Below, piece by piece: positions 25,590 through 33,076 of a stretch of DNA of 52,606 nucleotides (position 1 is its first letter; every line of letters begins with the position of its first letter). The notes under the pieces are model-generated. The model searched no databases. It had not been told where the DNA came from and was given only the letters and a program-made list of their open reading frames with translations. The stretch is from Oscillospiraceae bacterium (GTDB taxonomy: Bacteria > Bacillota > Clostridia > Oscillospirales > Acutalibacteraceae). The position numbers and the translations under genes are program-made. The DNA lies in NCBI GenBank assembly GCA_009779995.1, contig WRDW01000010.1:1-52606 (forward strand), in the 5' to 3' direction.

Positions 25590-25634
25590 AGGAAAATGTT
25601 GTGCTTGGGGCGTCGGGGACGCCGCCCCCTACAG
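25554..25634. repeat. TGTAGGGG-family element, long type, overlapping spoIIIAA
   Basis: GTAGGGGACGGCCTCCGGAC ... GGGGACGCCGCCCCCTACAG: an inverted repeat with an AT-rich centre, very like the copies at 39886 and 42902. Its left arm encodes the end of SpoIIIAA and its right end abuts GGAG, the ribosome site of spoIIIAB. Confidence 0.8.
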
Positions 25635-25642
25635 GAGCCTCC

Positions 25643-26143
25643 ATGCTGAAAACCCTGGCTTTGTCCCTGCTTTTCCTCGCCTGCGGCGGCACGGGCGCGA
25701 TGCTCTCACGGGCCATGCAACTGCGCGTGCGGGAGCTGGAACGCGCCTTGCAGATGCTCGCCTCCCTGCGCGCGCAGCTGCAATACAGCCGCCCGCCCCT
25801 GCCGCAGATGCTCGGGGCCGTGTGCGAACAGAGCCAGCATCCGGCCTTTTTGCCCCACTGCCTGGCGTCGATGAGAGAGGGCACGGCCTTCCCCGGCGCA
25901 TGGCGCGATGCGATAGAATCCCACTGCCCCGGCCTGCGGGCGCAGGACAGGGGACACCTGCTCGCCCTGGGAGAGCTGCTGGGCGCGAGCGACGCCGAAG
26001 GCCAGCGCGAGGCCCTGCTGGTGCAGGAGTCCCTCCTGGAGACCCTGCTGGTGCAGGCCCGCGCCCAGCGGGACACGAGAGGCCGCGCGGCCTTCACGCT
26101 GGGCATTCTGGCCGGGTTGACAGTGATGATACTGTTGATGTGA
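25643..26143 (+). CDS. spoIIIAB: Stage III sporulation protein AB (SpoIIIAB)
   Basis: The 166-residue protein has an N-terminal membrane segment (MLKTLALSLLFLACGGTGAM), a helical soluble part with the family pattern RVRELERALQMLASLRAQLQYSRPPLPQML, and a C-terminal membrane segment (FTLGILAGLTVMILLM). It is a mother-cell membrane component of the SpoIIIA channel. ACAGGAG precedes ATG 25643. A longer frame from 25601 would translate the repeat and is not favoured. Confidence 0.9.
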   Translation: MLKTLALSLLFLACGGTGAMLSRAMQLRVRELERALQMLASLRAQLQYSRPPLPQMLGAVCEQSQHPAFLPHCLASMREGTAFPGAWRDAIESHCPGLRAQDRGHLLALGELLGASDAEGQREALLVQESLLETLLVQARAQRDTRGRAAFTLGILAGLTVMILLM

Positions 26144-26242
26144 TGCCTTTACCCCCTCCAAGGAGTAATGTCAACAACACAGGAGAATGTGGGTCAAAAC
26201 CATTGACATTGCGGAGCGCCAAAGCAAAGAAAGGAAAACGCC

Positions 26243-26437
26243 ATGGACTTCACCCTCATCCTGAAAATCGCCACGGTGGGCCTCATCGTGGCCATCCTGC
26301 AGCAGATCCTGTCCAAGCTCGGGCGGGACGAATACGGGATGCTCGTGGTGCTGGCGGGGATCGCGGTCATCCTGCTGATGCTGGTGCCCGTGTTCGTCAG
26401 CCTGCTGGAGACGGTGCAGAGCGTATTGCCGATATGA
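26243..26437 (+). CDS. spoIIIAC: Stage III sporulation protein AC (SpoIIIAC)
   Basis: The 64-residue membrane protein has two hydrophobic helices (ILKIATVGLIVAILQQIL and GMLVVLAGIAVILLMLVPVF) around the short loop SKLGRDEYG, which is the family pattern and length. It forms part of the SpoIIIA membrane complex. AAAGAAAGGAAAACGCC precedes the start. The 99-base gap after spoIIIAB is unusually long for this operon. Confidence 0.92.
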   Translation: MDFTLILKIATVGLIVAILQQILSKLGRDEYGMLVVLAGIAVILLMLVPVFVSLLETVQSVLPI

Positions 26438-26453
26438 AAGACCCCCAGAGATT

Positions 26454-26545
26454 CGGGTGGCAAAAATGCCACACCTACAGCCTCTGCGTCCCATACAAAC
26501 CTGCGGCGAATTGCCACCTGTAGGGGCGGCATTCTTGCCGCCCGA
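26454..26545. repeat. TGTAGGGG-family element pair between spoIIIAC and spoIIIAD
   Basis: Left end GGGTGGCAAAAATGCCACACC then TACAG; right end CTGTAGGGGCGGCATTCTTG then CCGCCCG. Two short copies in a 130-base gap that would normally be a few bases long. Confidence 0.7.
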
Positions 26546-26567
26546 ACCTTAGCAGAAAGAGAACACC

Positions 26568-26972
26568 ATGTGGAAATTAGCCGCGGCCGCCGTAGCCGCC
26601 GCCCTCGCGGCCCTCATCGTGCGGCAGGTCAAACCCGAGCTGGCGCTGTTCGTGCAGCTGGGGGGCGTGCTGGCGGTGGCCCTGCTGCTCATGGGCGCGC
26701 TGCGGGACCTCCTCGCCGCCGTGCAGGGCATCCTGCAATTCGCGCCCGGGGGAGGCGATCCCACCTTCGGCGGGAACAGCTCGTACACGATGCTGGTCAA
26801 AGCGCTGGGGATCTGTATCACCACGCAGCTGGCGGCGGACATCTGCCGGGACAGCGGCTCGAACGCCCTGGCGAACACCGTGGAGCTCGGCGGGCGGCTG
26901 CTGGTGCTGGGCCTCACCCTGCCGCTGCTGAAGAGCATCGCGGAGCTGGCGGTGGGGCTGATACGGGGGTGA
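26568..26972 (+). CDS. spoIIIAD: Stage III sporulation protein AD (SpoIIIAD)
   Basis: The 134-residue membrane protein has four hydrophobic stretches (LAAAAVAAALAALIV, LALFVQLGGVLAVALLLM, a central LVKALGICITTQLAADICRD, and LLVLGLTLPLLKSIAELAVG) and the conserved DSGSNALANTVELGGR segment typical of SpoIIIAD. It acts with AC and AE in the channel. AGAAAGAGAACACC precedes the start. Confidence 0.92.
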   Translation: MWKLAAAAVAAALAALIVRQVKPELALFVQLGGVLAVALLLMGALRDLLAAVQGILQFAPGGGDPTFGGNSSYTMLVKALGICITTQLAADICRDSGSNALANTVELGGRLLVLGLTLPLLKSIAELAVGLIRG

Positions 26973-27002
26973 TGCACAATGCACAATGCACAATGCACAA
27001 TG
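26972..27002. repeat. Tandem ATGCACA repeat at the spoIIIAE start
   Basis: Four head-to-tail units of ATGCACA(ATGCACA...) run from the last base of spoIIIAD into the next gene. They offer several ATG codons in alternating frames, and the element at 27017 follows. Slippage could vary the N-terminal end of SpoIIIAE. Confidence 0.7.
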
Positions 27003-28193
27003 AAGATGCGCAATACCTGTAGGGGTGGCATTCTTGCCACCCGCGCCATAACCAGCAAAGCCTTAGTGTCGGCATTCATTGCTCTTATAACGATCCTCCT
27101 CTTCGCCATCCCCGCCGCCGCCCAGGAAAACGAGGCCATCCAAGAGCCGGCGGCATTTAAATCCCAGCTGGAGGCCTCCGGGGCGCAGGGTTTGGTGGAG
27201 GCCCTGCCGGAGGACGCGCGGGAGGCCCTGCGGGCCCTCGGGGTGGAGGGCATCGATTTGTATTCCCTGCTGGGGGCCTCGCCGCGGGATATTATTGCCC
27301 TGCTGTTTGGCATGTTGCAGGGGGGGGTGGGCAAGGTCGTCCGCTCCGGGGGCATGGCGCTGGGGGTGGTGCTGCTGCTGTCCTACGCCGCCGCCGCCAT
27401 GCCGGAGGACGAAAAAATCCGCCACTCCCTGGAAGTGACGGGCAGTATGCTGGCGCTGATTTTCCTCCTGCCGGGCCTGGCGGCGCTGATGCGCGCGGCC
27501 GGCGCCGTGGTCCATACCGGCAGCAATTTCGCCCTGCTGCTGATTCCCGTCCTGGCCGGGGTGATCACGGCCTCCGGCAAGCCCGCCCTGGCGCTGAGCT
27601 ACCACAGCATCGCGTTCGCGGCGGCCCAGGGGCTCTCTCAACTGGCCGACGGCGTGATTATCCCCTGCACGGGGGTGGTGCTGGGCCTCGGCCTGGTGGA
27701 CGGCGCGGCGAAGGACGCGCGGCTCTCCGCCGTGGCGGGTGCCGTCAAAAAGGCCGTCATCGGCGCCTTCGCGCTGCTGGCGGGCCTGTTCTCGGCCCTG
27801 CTGAGCATCAAGAGCCTCATCGCCAACACGGCCGACGCCTTGGTGATCCGGGGGATGAAGGTGGTGGCGGGCAGCGTCCCCCTGGTGGGCGGCGCGCTGA
27901 GCGAGGCCTGCGGGGCCATCCTCAGCAGCGTCTCCCTGGTAAAGGGCGCGGTGGGGGGCTTCGCGCTGCTGGCGGCCCTGGCGCTCTACGCGCCTGTTTT
28001 GATAGAGCTATTGCTCTGGTCGGTGCTGCTCAAGCTGCTGGCGGCGGCCTCGGAGCTCTTCCAGCAGGGCAAGGCCGCCGAGGTATTCAAGAGCGCGGCC
28101 TGCGCCGTGGCGATTTTAAGCGCCTGCGTGGTGTTCAACGCGGCGTTGCTGCTGATTTCCACGGGGCTTGTGATCACGGTGGGGAATGGTTAG
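26979..28193 (+). CDS. spoIIIAE: Stage III sporulation protein AE (SpoIIIAE)
   Basis: The protein is 404 residues long if it starts at ATG 26979 (after GGGGGTGATGCACA). It has a signal-like segment (ALVSAFIALITILLFAIPAA, then AAQ), an extracytoplasmic region (residues about 50-110) and about seven to eight membrane segments, as in the SpoIIIAE family (about 400 residues). The first 25 residues are encoded by the ATGCACA repeat and a palindromic element (NTCRGGILATRA), so they are not native. GTG 27066 is an alternative start without a ribosome site. The stop codon overlaps the stop of a convergent toxin gene. Confidence 0.88.
   Translation: MHNAQCTMKMRNTCRGGILATRAITSKALVSAFIALITILLFAIPAAAQENEAIQEPAAFKSQLEASGAQGLVEALPEDAREALRALGVEGIDLYSLLGASPRDIIALLFGMLQGGVGKVVRSGGMALGVVLLLSYAAAAMPEDEKIRHSLEVTGSMLALIFLLPGLAALMRAAGAVVHTGSNFALLLIPVLAGVITASGKPALALSYHSIAFAAAQGLSQLADGVIIPCTGVVLGLGLVDGAAKDARLSAVAGAVKKAVIGAFALLAGLFSALLSIKSLIANTADALVIRGMKVVAGSVPLVGGALSEACGAILSSVSLVKGAVGGFALLAALALYAPVLIELLLWSVLLKLLAAASELFQQGKAAEVFKSAACAVAILSACVVFNAALLLISTGLVITVGNG
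27017..27044. repeat. TGTAGGGG-family element inside the spoIIIAE 5' end
   Basis: CTGTAGGGGTGGCATTCTTG followed by CCACCCGC, read in frame as CRGGILATR in the predicted SpoIIIAE N-terminal extension. Confidence 0.75.
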
Positions 28194-28441
28194 TGCTTTT
28201 CGTAATGGCTGCGGCAGAAGGCGATATGCACAACGCCGTTTTCTTCAATGCGGTAGATTAGTCGGTTTTCCTCGTCAATGCGCCGACTCCACCACCCCTG
28301 CGATTTGTGCTTGAGCGGCTCTGGTTTGCCGATGCCATCGTGTCCGTTGCGTTCAATATCCTGCAACAACTGATTGACACGTTTGAGGGTTTTCCTGTCC
28401 TGCGTCTGCCAGTAAAGATAGTCGTCCCAAATCTTAGGCAT
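28190..28441 (-). CDS. YoeB/Txe-family toxin (endoribonuclease)
   Basis: The 83-residue protein starts at ATG 28441 (PKIWDDYLYWQTQDRKTLKR) and has the YoeB signatures: KIWDDYLYW near the start, LKHKSQGWWSRRIDEENRLIYRIEE and the C-terminal HIAFCRSHYEKH. YoeB toxins cleave mRNA at the ribosome and are blocked by the antitoxin encoded just upstream. Its start codon overlaps the antitoxin stop (ATGCCTAA). It lies on the opposite strand inside the spoIIIA operon, ending tail-to-tail over the spoIIIAE stop codon. Confidence 0.92.
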   Translation of the reverse strand: MPKIWDDYLYWQTQDRKTLKRVNQLLQDIERNGHDGIGKPEPLKHKSQGWWSRRIDEENRLIYRIEENGVVHIAFCRSHYEKH

Positions 28442-28703
28442 CGTCGTCCACCTCAATCAGTTCATGCTCGGTCCCTCTGCCAGCGTCAAGATTTGCTATC
28501 GCCCGATTGAGCCTGGCCTGATTGTAATCGCTATAGAATGGATCGACAGCGGCAATCTCGAACGGAATTTTCTGCTCGCGCAGAATGGCCTTGGCGAACA
28601 GCGTCACAGCCGTTGAGACCGACATGCCGAACTCCTCGCACATGCGGTGGAATTGCTCCTTCAGGGTGTTGTCCATGCGGATGCTGAGTGTGCCCTGTGC
28701 CAT
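28434..28703 (-). CDS. RelB/DinJ-family antitoxin
   Basis: The 89-residue protein has an N-terminal ribbon-helix-helix of RelB/DinJ type (GTLSIRMDNTLKEQFHRMCE then EFGMSVSTAVTLFAKAIL) and an acidic C-terminal toxin-binding end (ELIEVDDDA). AAGGAGGTGC precedes the start. It should neutralise the YoeB-like toxin and repress the shared promoter, where two direct copies of GTGTTACAATG flank the -35 and -10. Confidence 0.92.
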   Translation of the reverse strand: MAQGTLSIRMDNTLKEQFHRMCEEFGMSVSTAVTLFAKAILREQKIPFEIAAVDPFYSDYNQARLNRAIANLDAGRGTEHELIEVDDDA

Positions 28704-28734
28704 AGGAATGCACCTCCTTTTTGATTATCATAAC

Positions 28735-28777
28735 CATTGTAACACAGACTATGCGAAAAGTCAATGCATTGTAACAC
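28735..28777 (-). promoter_or_regulatory. Promoter and operator repeats of the toxin-antitoxin pair
   Basis: On the minus strand TTGACT (28759-28764) and TACAAT (28736-28741) are 17 bases apart. GTGTTACAATG occurs twice, at 28767-28777 and 28735-28745, once upstream of the -35 and once over the -10. These are likely antitoxin-binding sites. Confidence 0.75.
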
Positions 28778-28793
28778 GATTGGAGAAAAAAGC

Positions 28794-29276
28794 ATGGAAC
28801 AGCTTCGCACCTGGGTGCTCTCCATCGCCATGGCCGCCCTGGCCGGGGGGCTGGTTTGGCTGCTGGCCCCCAAGGGCAACGTCCAGAAAGCGCTGCGCGC
28901 GCTGATCGCGACCTTCCTGCTGTGCGCGTTTTTGTCGCCGTTTTTCCTGCGCGGCGGCGTGAGCCTGGACTGGATCCTCCCGGACATCCTGGATACGCCG
29001 ACCATCCCCGCGCTGGAGGAGACGGTCTCGCGGCAGCTGAAAACCGCTGTTGAAGAGGAGATCGCCAAACGCATACAGGCCGTGCTGGACGAGCGCGGAC
29101 TGGCCGGCGGACAAATTCTCCTGGACACGTCTATTTGGCCGGACGGGAGCATAGAGATAGTCACGGCGCGGGTGCTCGTGCCCCCCGGCGCGGATACGCG
29201 GGGCCTCGCGGCGGCGCTGAAAGCGCAGGCCGGGCTGGACGTGGAGGCAGCAATAGGAGAGCAAAGCAATGGATAA
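28794..29276 (+). CDS. spoIIIAF: Stage III sporulation protein AF (SpoIIIAF)
   Basis: The 160-residue protein starts at ATG 28794 after TTGGAGAAAAAAGC and has two N-terminal membrane helices (LRTWVLSIAMAALAGGLVWL and ALIATFLLCAFLSPFF), then a soluble alpha/beta ring-building-like domain. It is a SpoIIIA channel component. It is separated from spoIIIAE by the 600-base toxin-antitoxin insertion and overlaps spoIIIAG by eight bases. Confidence 0.88.
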   Translation: MEQLRTWVLSIAMAALAGGLVWLLAPKGNVQKALRALIATFLLCAFLSPFFLRGGVSLDWILPDILDTPTIPALEETVSRQLKTAVEEEIAKRIQAVLDERGLAGGQILLDTSIWPDGSIEIVTARVLVPPGADTRGLAAALKAQAGLDVEAAIGEQSNG

Positions 29277-29847
29277 AGACGGGAAGACGGATGTCCTCAG
29301 CGCGCTGCTGGCCAAGTGGAAGATCGGGCGCTGGCAAGCGATCGTATTGGCGGCGGGGCTCGTTGGGCTGCTGTTGCTTCTTATTACATCCATCCCAACC
29401 GGCACAAGAAGCGCCGAAGGCGGCAAAAATCCGGCGCAGGAGAGCATTCGCGTCGATCTGACGGCCTACGAGGAGCAGCTGGAAAAACGCCTGGCCGGAA
29501 TCATCGGGGCCATCGCCGGGGCGGGCGAGACCCGCGTGATGCTCACCCTGGACTGCGGCAGCGAGCCCATCTACGCCGTGCAGGGGAAAACGGACAGCAG
29601 GCACAGCGATTCTGAAAAAAGCAGCGAGGAGAGCCTGAACGCCACGAAGGAGTACGTGATCATCGGCAGCGGCGCGGGGGAGCAGGGCCTGGTGCTGAAG
29701 ATGATCGAGCCGCAGGTGCGCGGCGTGGCGGTGATCTGCCGGGGCGGCGACGACCTCATCGTGCGCCGGGCCATCGTGGAGGCCGTGACGGCGGTTCTGG
29801 GCATAGGCAGCAACAAGGTGAGCGTGGCGAAGATGGGGGCGGGGTAA
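29269..29847 (+). CDS. spoIIIAG: Stage III sporulation protein AG (SpoIIIAG)
   Basis: The 192-residue protein has one membrane helix (AIVLAAGLVGLLLLLITSIP) and an extracytoplasmic domain with the family segment YEEQLEKRLAGIIGAIAGAG then ETRVMLTLD and the ring-forming part (PQVRGVAVICRGGDDLIVRR, AVTAVLGIGSNKVSV). SpoIIIAG forms a large ring in the intermembrane space at engulfment. GGAGAGCAAAGC precedes the start. Confidence 0.92.
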   Translation: MDKDGKTDVLSALLAKWKIGRWQAIVLAAGLVGLLLLLITSIPTGTRSAEGGKNPAQESIRVDLTAYEEQLEKRLAGIIGAIAGAGETRVMLTLDCGSEPIYAVQGKTDSRHSDSEKSSEESLNATKEYVIIGSGAGEQGLVLKMIEPQVRGVAVICRGGDDLIVRRAIVEAVTAVLGIGSNKVSVAKMGAG

Positions 29848-29860
29848 ATGAGAAATGGTC

Positions 29861-30010
29861 TGTAGGGGTGGCATTCTTGCCACCCGCGCGCCGGAATGGG
29901 TAGGGGGCGGCGTCCCCGACGCCCCGAGCGAATTTTATGCGACCGGGGATGTCCCGGCGTCCCGAGCGGTTCTGATGCGACCGGGGATGTCCGGAGGCCA
30001 TCCCCTACAT
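29861..30010. repeat. TGTAGGGG-family composite between spoIIIAG and spoIIIAH
   Basis: A short copy (TGTAGGGGTGGCATTCTTGC) is followed by a longer composite (GTAGGGGGCGGCGTCCCCGA ... GGAGGCCATCCCCTACAT) with an internal tandem duplication of GATGCGACCGGGGATGTCC-like sequence. Together they fill a 190-base gap inside the operon. Confidence 0.75.
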
Positions 30011-30038
30011 AGATTCATTATCCAAAGGAGAGAACACA

Positions 30039-30593
30039 ATGAAAAAGCTCTTGCAAAAACGGCAGCTGGTCCTGGCGACCCTGGTGCTCGCGCTGGGCGC
30101 GGCGGTGTTCGTCAACTGGTACTACTCCAACCCGAGCGTGGCGGCGGACGCGCAGACGATGGCCCCGGTGCAGGTGACCGCGAGCGAGGATGAGCACCTG
30201 GGCGACAGCCTCTATGTGCACAACCCCTACGGCGCCTCCGCGGGGGAGTACTTCGCCGGGGCGAAGCTGAGGCGCGGCGTGGCGCACGACGAGGCCAAGG
30301 AGGTGCTGGGGGCCGTATTCAATGACACTAGGGCCGACACCAAGGCCGTGGCCGACGCGGGCAAGGCCCTGCAGACCCTGGCAAACGCCATCAAACTGGA
30401 GGCCGACTGCGAAGCCCTCATCACCGCCAAAACCGGCGTGGACTGCATCGTGACCATAGGCGAGCGCAGCGTGGAGGCCGTCCTCGGCGGCCCCCCCATC
30501 GACGGCGCCACGGCCATGCAGGTCAAGGAGATCCTGCTGCAGAAGACGGGCTTCGATATTTTGCAGGTGAGCATTGTGGAGCTGAAGAGGTAG
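30039..30593 (+). CDS. spoIIIAH: Stage III sporulation protein AH (SpoIIIAH)
   Basis: The 184-residue protein has an N-terminal membrane helix (LVLATLVLALGAAVFVNWYY) and an extracytoplasmic domain with the SpoIIIAH/YscJ-like fold (AKTGVDCIVTIGERSVEAVL). It interacts with SpoIIQ across the septal space in Bacillus. CAAAGGAGAGAACACA precedes the start. It ends the operon; a hairpin cluster follows. Confidence 0.9.
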   Translation: MKKLLQKRQLVLATLVLALGAAVFVNWYYSNPSVAADAQTMAPVQVTASEDEHLGDSLYVHNPYGASAGEYFAGAKLRRGVAHDEAKEVLGAVFNDTRADTKAVADAGKALQTLANAIKLEADCEALITAKTGVDCIVTIGERSVEAVLGGPPIDGATAMQVKEILLQKTGFDILQVSIVELKR

Positions 30594-30608
30594 AACACGC
30601 TCCCCCCG

Positions 30609-30660
30609 GCTTCCGTCTCTGTGAGACGGAAGCCACCCCCCTCGCAGGCGAGGGGGGCTT
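30609..30660 (+). terminator. Double hairpin after spoIIIAH (includes CCCCCCTCGC repeat copy 2)
   Basis: GGCTTCCGTCTC and GAGACGGAAGCC form one stem (30608-30634) and CCCCCCTCGC with GCGAGGGGGG a second (30636-30657). No clear T tract follows. The second hairpin matches the repeat at 20749-20776. Confidence 0.5.
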
Positions 30661-30723
30661 GGGTATGCGGGCCATCCGAAGTTTTTGACGGAGCAGAACC
30701 GGGGGGGGGCCATCGGGGGGAGC

Positions 30724-31686
30724 CTATTCCCGCGGCTTGATGTTCACACCCACCGCCAGGCGGCCCAGCACGTCCGTGCAGGTGCGCCCGCACAGCAGGT
30801 CGATGATCATTTCGCACTGCTGCGGGTCGGCGGAGTCCATCTTGCCGTCCTTGTCCAGGGTAATGCCGTAGGCCCCCAGGAAATCGATGCGCGCTTCAAT
30901 GGAGAGCCCCGCGATGTGGGCGAGAATTTCCCTGTCGAAGTCCAGGAATTTCTTCGTGTGCTTCCCGCCGAGAGCCGTGAACTCCAGCTGCTCGTAGCTG
31001 CCCACCACGTCGGCCTCGGCGATCTGCTCCAGCCGCCGGGCGCATACGGCGCCGGCCCTGCTCTCCAGCTCCAGGTCCTTGCCTATGGCCTCGCCGATGA
31101 GGTAACACAGGCCGTCCATGAGCAGGAAGTCCACCTGGGGCGTGAATTTCAGCAGGGGGGACTGCGCCTCGGCGATCTCCTCCCCCCGGCCCGCGCAAAG
31201 CAGCGCCTTGGCCCCGCTGATGAAGGGATTCGTCCTCCTCAAAAACAGGATTTCCTTCGCGGGCGCAAAGACTTCGCCGTCCTCGTCTTTTTTAGCAGGA
31301 CAAAGCCCATAGAAGGCGTAACCCACCGGCTTGCCCGCAACGCCGCTCACGAAGTCTTCGGGGGCCTTCGCCTGTGCCCCGGCGACGCCCAGCAGGATGT
31401 CCCCGAGCTGATCCCGAATCCGCGCGTCCCCCTGCGAGAGCGCGCCGATCTCCTCCTTGGGCAGCAGAGGGGAATATTCCGTCACAACGCGCTCGGTGAG
31501 GGTCTTTTCCAGCAGCAGGCGGGCCATCTGCTGTGCCCATTGGGGAATATTTTTCATCTGGCAGGCGTTCCAGCTCAGGGTCACGCCGTCGCGGCCCTTG
31601 CCGGCGCTGTAGAGGCAGAATTTCCAGTCGTAGTCCTTGGGGTTGAGCCCTTGCAGGGCGGCGACGAGGGATTGGGTGTCCATCAT
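30724..31686 (-). CDS. DUF4868 (KwaB-like) domain protein
   Basis: The 320-residue soluble protein has features of the DUF4868 family: a central strand EILFLRRTNPF, then LLKFTPQVDFLLMDGLCYLI and a helical C-terminal part. KwaB of the Kiwa phage-defence system belongs to this family, but no neighbouring four-helix KwaA membrane protein is present, so this is a solitary member. The start follows ACGGAGGAAACGC. It is divergent from a Ser/Thr kinase across a remnant toxin module. Confidence 0.55.
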   Translation of the reverse strand: MMDTQSLVAALQGLNPKDYDWKFCLYSAGKGRDGVTLSWNACQMKNIPQWAQQMARLLLEKTLTERVVTEYSPLLPKEEIGALSQGDARIRDQLGDILLGVAGAQAKAPEDFVSGVAGKPVGYAFYGLCPAKKDEDGEVFAPAKEILFLRRTNPFISGAKALLCAGRGEEIAEAQSPLLKFTPQVDFLLMDGLCYLIGEAIGKDLELESRAGAVCARRLEQIAEADVVGSYEQLEFTALGGKHTKKFLDFDREILAHIAGLSIEARIDFLGAYGITLDKDGKMDSADPQQCEMIIDLLCGRTCTDVLGRLAVGVNIKPRE

Positions 31687-31773
31687 GCGTTTCCTCCGTA
31701 AAATGGGCTGTGTTGTTTTTTAGGCGCATTATTATAGCATGGGAATTGGGAAATTGCAAATGGTTTTTAAATC

Positions 31774-31862
31774 CCGCAAGCGATCTCGCTCTGATATATC
31801 TTTTTTGTAAGACCCACAAAGAAGTAACCGCCCCTGAGCCGTAGCAAGCTTGGGCGGTCTGC
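31774..31862 (+). pseudogene. Remnant of a type I toxin-like peptide gene with palindromic end
   Basis: The stretch matches the 33.1-kb copy (GCAAGCGATC...CTC, then GTAAGACCCACAAAGAAGTA) and ends in the palindrome GTAACCGCCCCTGAGCC/CAAGCTTGGGCGGT. In the frame of the KK-stop end (VRPTKK) a TGA interrupts the membrane segment, and no start is left. It is a direct repeat with 33099-33187 and together they flank the kinase gene. Confidence 0.55.
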
Positions 31863-31875
31863 CCAAAAAATTAGC

Positions 31876-31904
31876 TTGCACATTGGGCGCGGGCATGATA
31901 AAAT
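31876..31904 (+). promoter_or_regulatory. Promoter of the Ser/Thr kinase gene
   Basis: TTGCAC (31876-31881) and TAAAAT (31899-31904), 17 bases apart, lie just after the palindromic remnant and 38 bases before the start codon. Confidence 0.6.
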
Positions 31905-31942
31905 AAAGCTGGGTACTTAGGCAAGAAAGGGATTGAGGGGAA

Positions 31943-32956
31943 ATGACCACTCCGGAACTCCAGAAGATTTATCCCGATTGGGAGATCATCGGGCTGCTTG
32001 GGGAGGGGGCCTTCGGGAAGGTGTATGAAATCCGGCGCGGCGGGGGGAGCCTGGAGGCACACGCCGCGCTGAAGGTGATACATATCCCGCAGAGCGAAAA
32101 CGAGGCCCGGCTGCTGCGCAGCGAGGGGAACGACGTCTCCGCGCATTACGAGGAGGTGGCCCGCCAGCTCTCCGACGAGATCGCCGCCCAGGCCAAGCTC
32201 AAGGGCAACAGCAACATCGTACACTGCGAGGACCGCAAAATAGTGCCCGACGGCGACGGCATCGGCCAGACAATTTTGATCCGCATGGAGCTGCTGCGCC
32301 CGCTGCCGGCGCTCATGGAGGAGGGCGCGCTGGGGCAGGAGCAGGTGCTGCAGCTCGGGCGCGACATGGCCCGCGCGCTGCTGCTGTGCGAGCGGCACCG
32401 CATCATCCACCGGGACATCAAGCCGCAGAATATATTCATCTCGCCCAACGGGGATTTTAAGTTGGGCGATTTCGGCATGGCCAAGCAGCTCGAGCAGACC
32501 GCTAGCTTCCTCCCGCGCAAAGGAACCTATAATTTCATGGCCCCCGAGGTCTTCCACGGCCGCCCCTGCGACGCCGCGGTGGACATCTACTCCCTGGGCG
32601 TGGTGCTCTATACGCTGCTCAACGGCAACCGCGCGCCCTTCCTGCCCCCGTTCGCTTCCAACGCGACGGTCACCAGCCGCGACCGCGAAACCGCCCAGAC
32701 CCGCCGCCTTTCCGGCGAGCCCCTCCCGCCCCTGCCCTGCGTCTCCGCCGCGCTGGGCGACGTCATCGCGCGCATGTGCGCCTTCGACCCCAAGGACCGC
32801 TACCAGAACGCCCGCGAGCTCGTGGGCGCGCTGGAGAGCGCGGCCTACGAGCTCCAGGGCGAGAGGACGGTGAGCATGTGGTCGCTGATCGGCAGCGGCG
32901 CGCCCGGCGCGGCGATGCCCATCGACGGCATCACGGAGGACCACTGGCGCTGGTGA
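31943..32956 (+). CDS. Hanks-type serine/threonine protein kinase
   Basis: The 337-residue protein is almost entirely a kinase domain: glycine loop LLGEGAFGKVYEI (about 19-31), catalytic-site Lys in AALKVI, HRDIKPQNIF, metal-binding DFG (LGDFGMAKQ), and APEVF. The C-lobe ends near residue 295. There is no membrane segment or PASTA region, so it is cytoplasmic and unlike the PrkC/PknB cell-wall kinases. Its substrates are unknown; the divergent DUF4868 neighbour makes a defence or stress role possible but unproven. It is preceded by GATTGAGGGGAA. Confidence 0.88.
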   Translation: MTTPELQKIYPDWEIIGLLGEGAFGKVYEIRRGGGSLEAHAALKVIHIPQSENEARLLRSEGNDVSAHYEEVARQLSDEIAAQAKLKGNSNIVHCEDRKIVPDGDGIGQTILIRMELLRPLPALMEEGALGQEQVLQLGRDMARALLLCERHRIIHRDIKPQNIFISPNGDFKLGDFGMAKQLEQTASFLPRKGTYNFMAPEVFHGRPCDAAVDIYSLGVVLYTLLNGNRAPFLPPFASNATVTSRDRETAQTRRLSGEPLPPLPCVSAALGDVIARMCAFDPKDRYQNARELVGALESAAYELQGERTVSMWSLIGSGAPGAAMPIDGITEDHWRW

Positions 32957-32987
32957 AGGCAAAGCGCGCAGCGCCGGGGGGGCCACT

Positions 32988-33076
32988 AATACCTCGCGCC
33001 GTACATCCCGCAGGGCCGGTAATCCGCGCTCTCCAGGTCTTTTGTGCCAAAGGCGGCCCAGCAGTGGGGGCGGATC
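32988..33076 (-). pseudogene. Duplicated 3' fragment of L-fucose isomerase
   Basis: The minus strand encodes RPHCWAAFGTKDLESADYRP and CGMYGARY, nearly identical to the last 29 residues of the complete fucose isomerase that ends at 33319. The DNA is about 85-90 percent identical over 88 bases and ends abruptly at both sides, at the toxin-like remnant on the right. It is a truncated duplicate, with no start. Confidence 0.85.

Noticed and set aside
26972-27002. CRISPR-like tandem repeat
   Set aside because: Units are seven bases with no spacers; it is a simple tandem repeat.
30724-31686. Complete Kiwa defence system
   Set aside because: No small four-helix KwaA gene is adjacent; only the DUF4868 protein is present.
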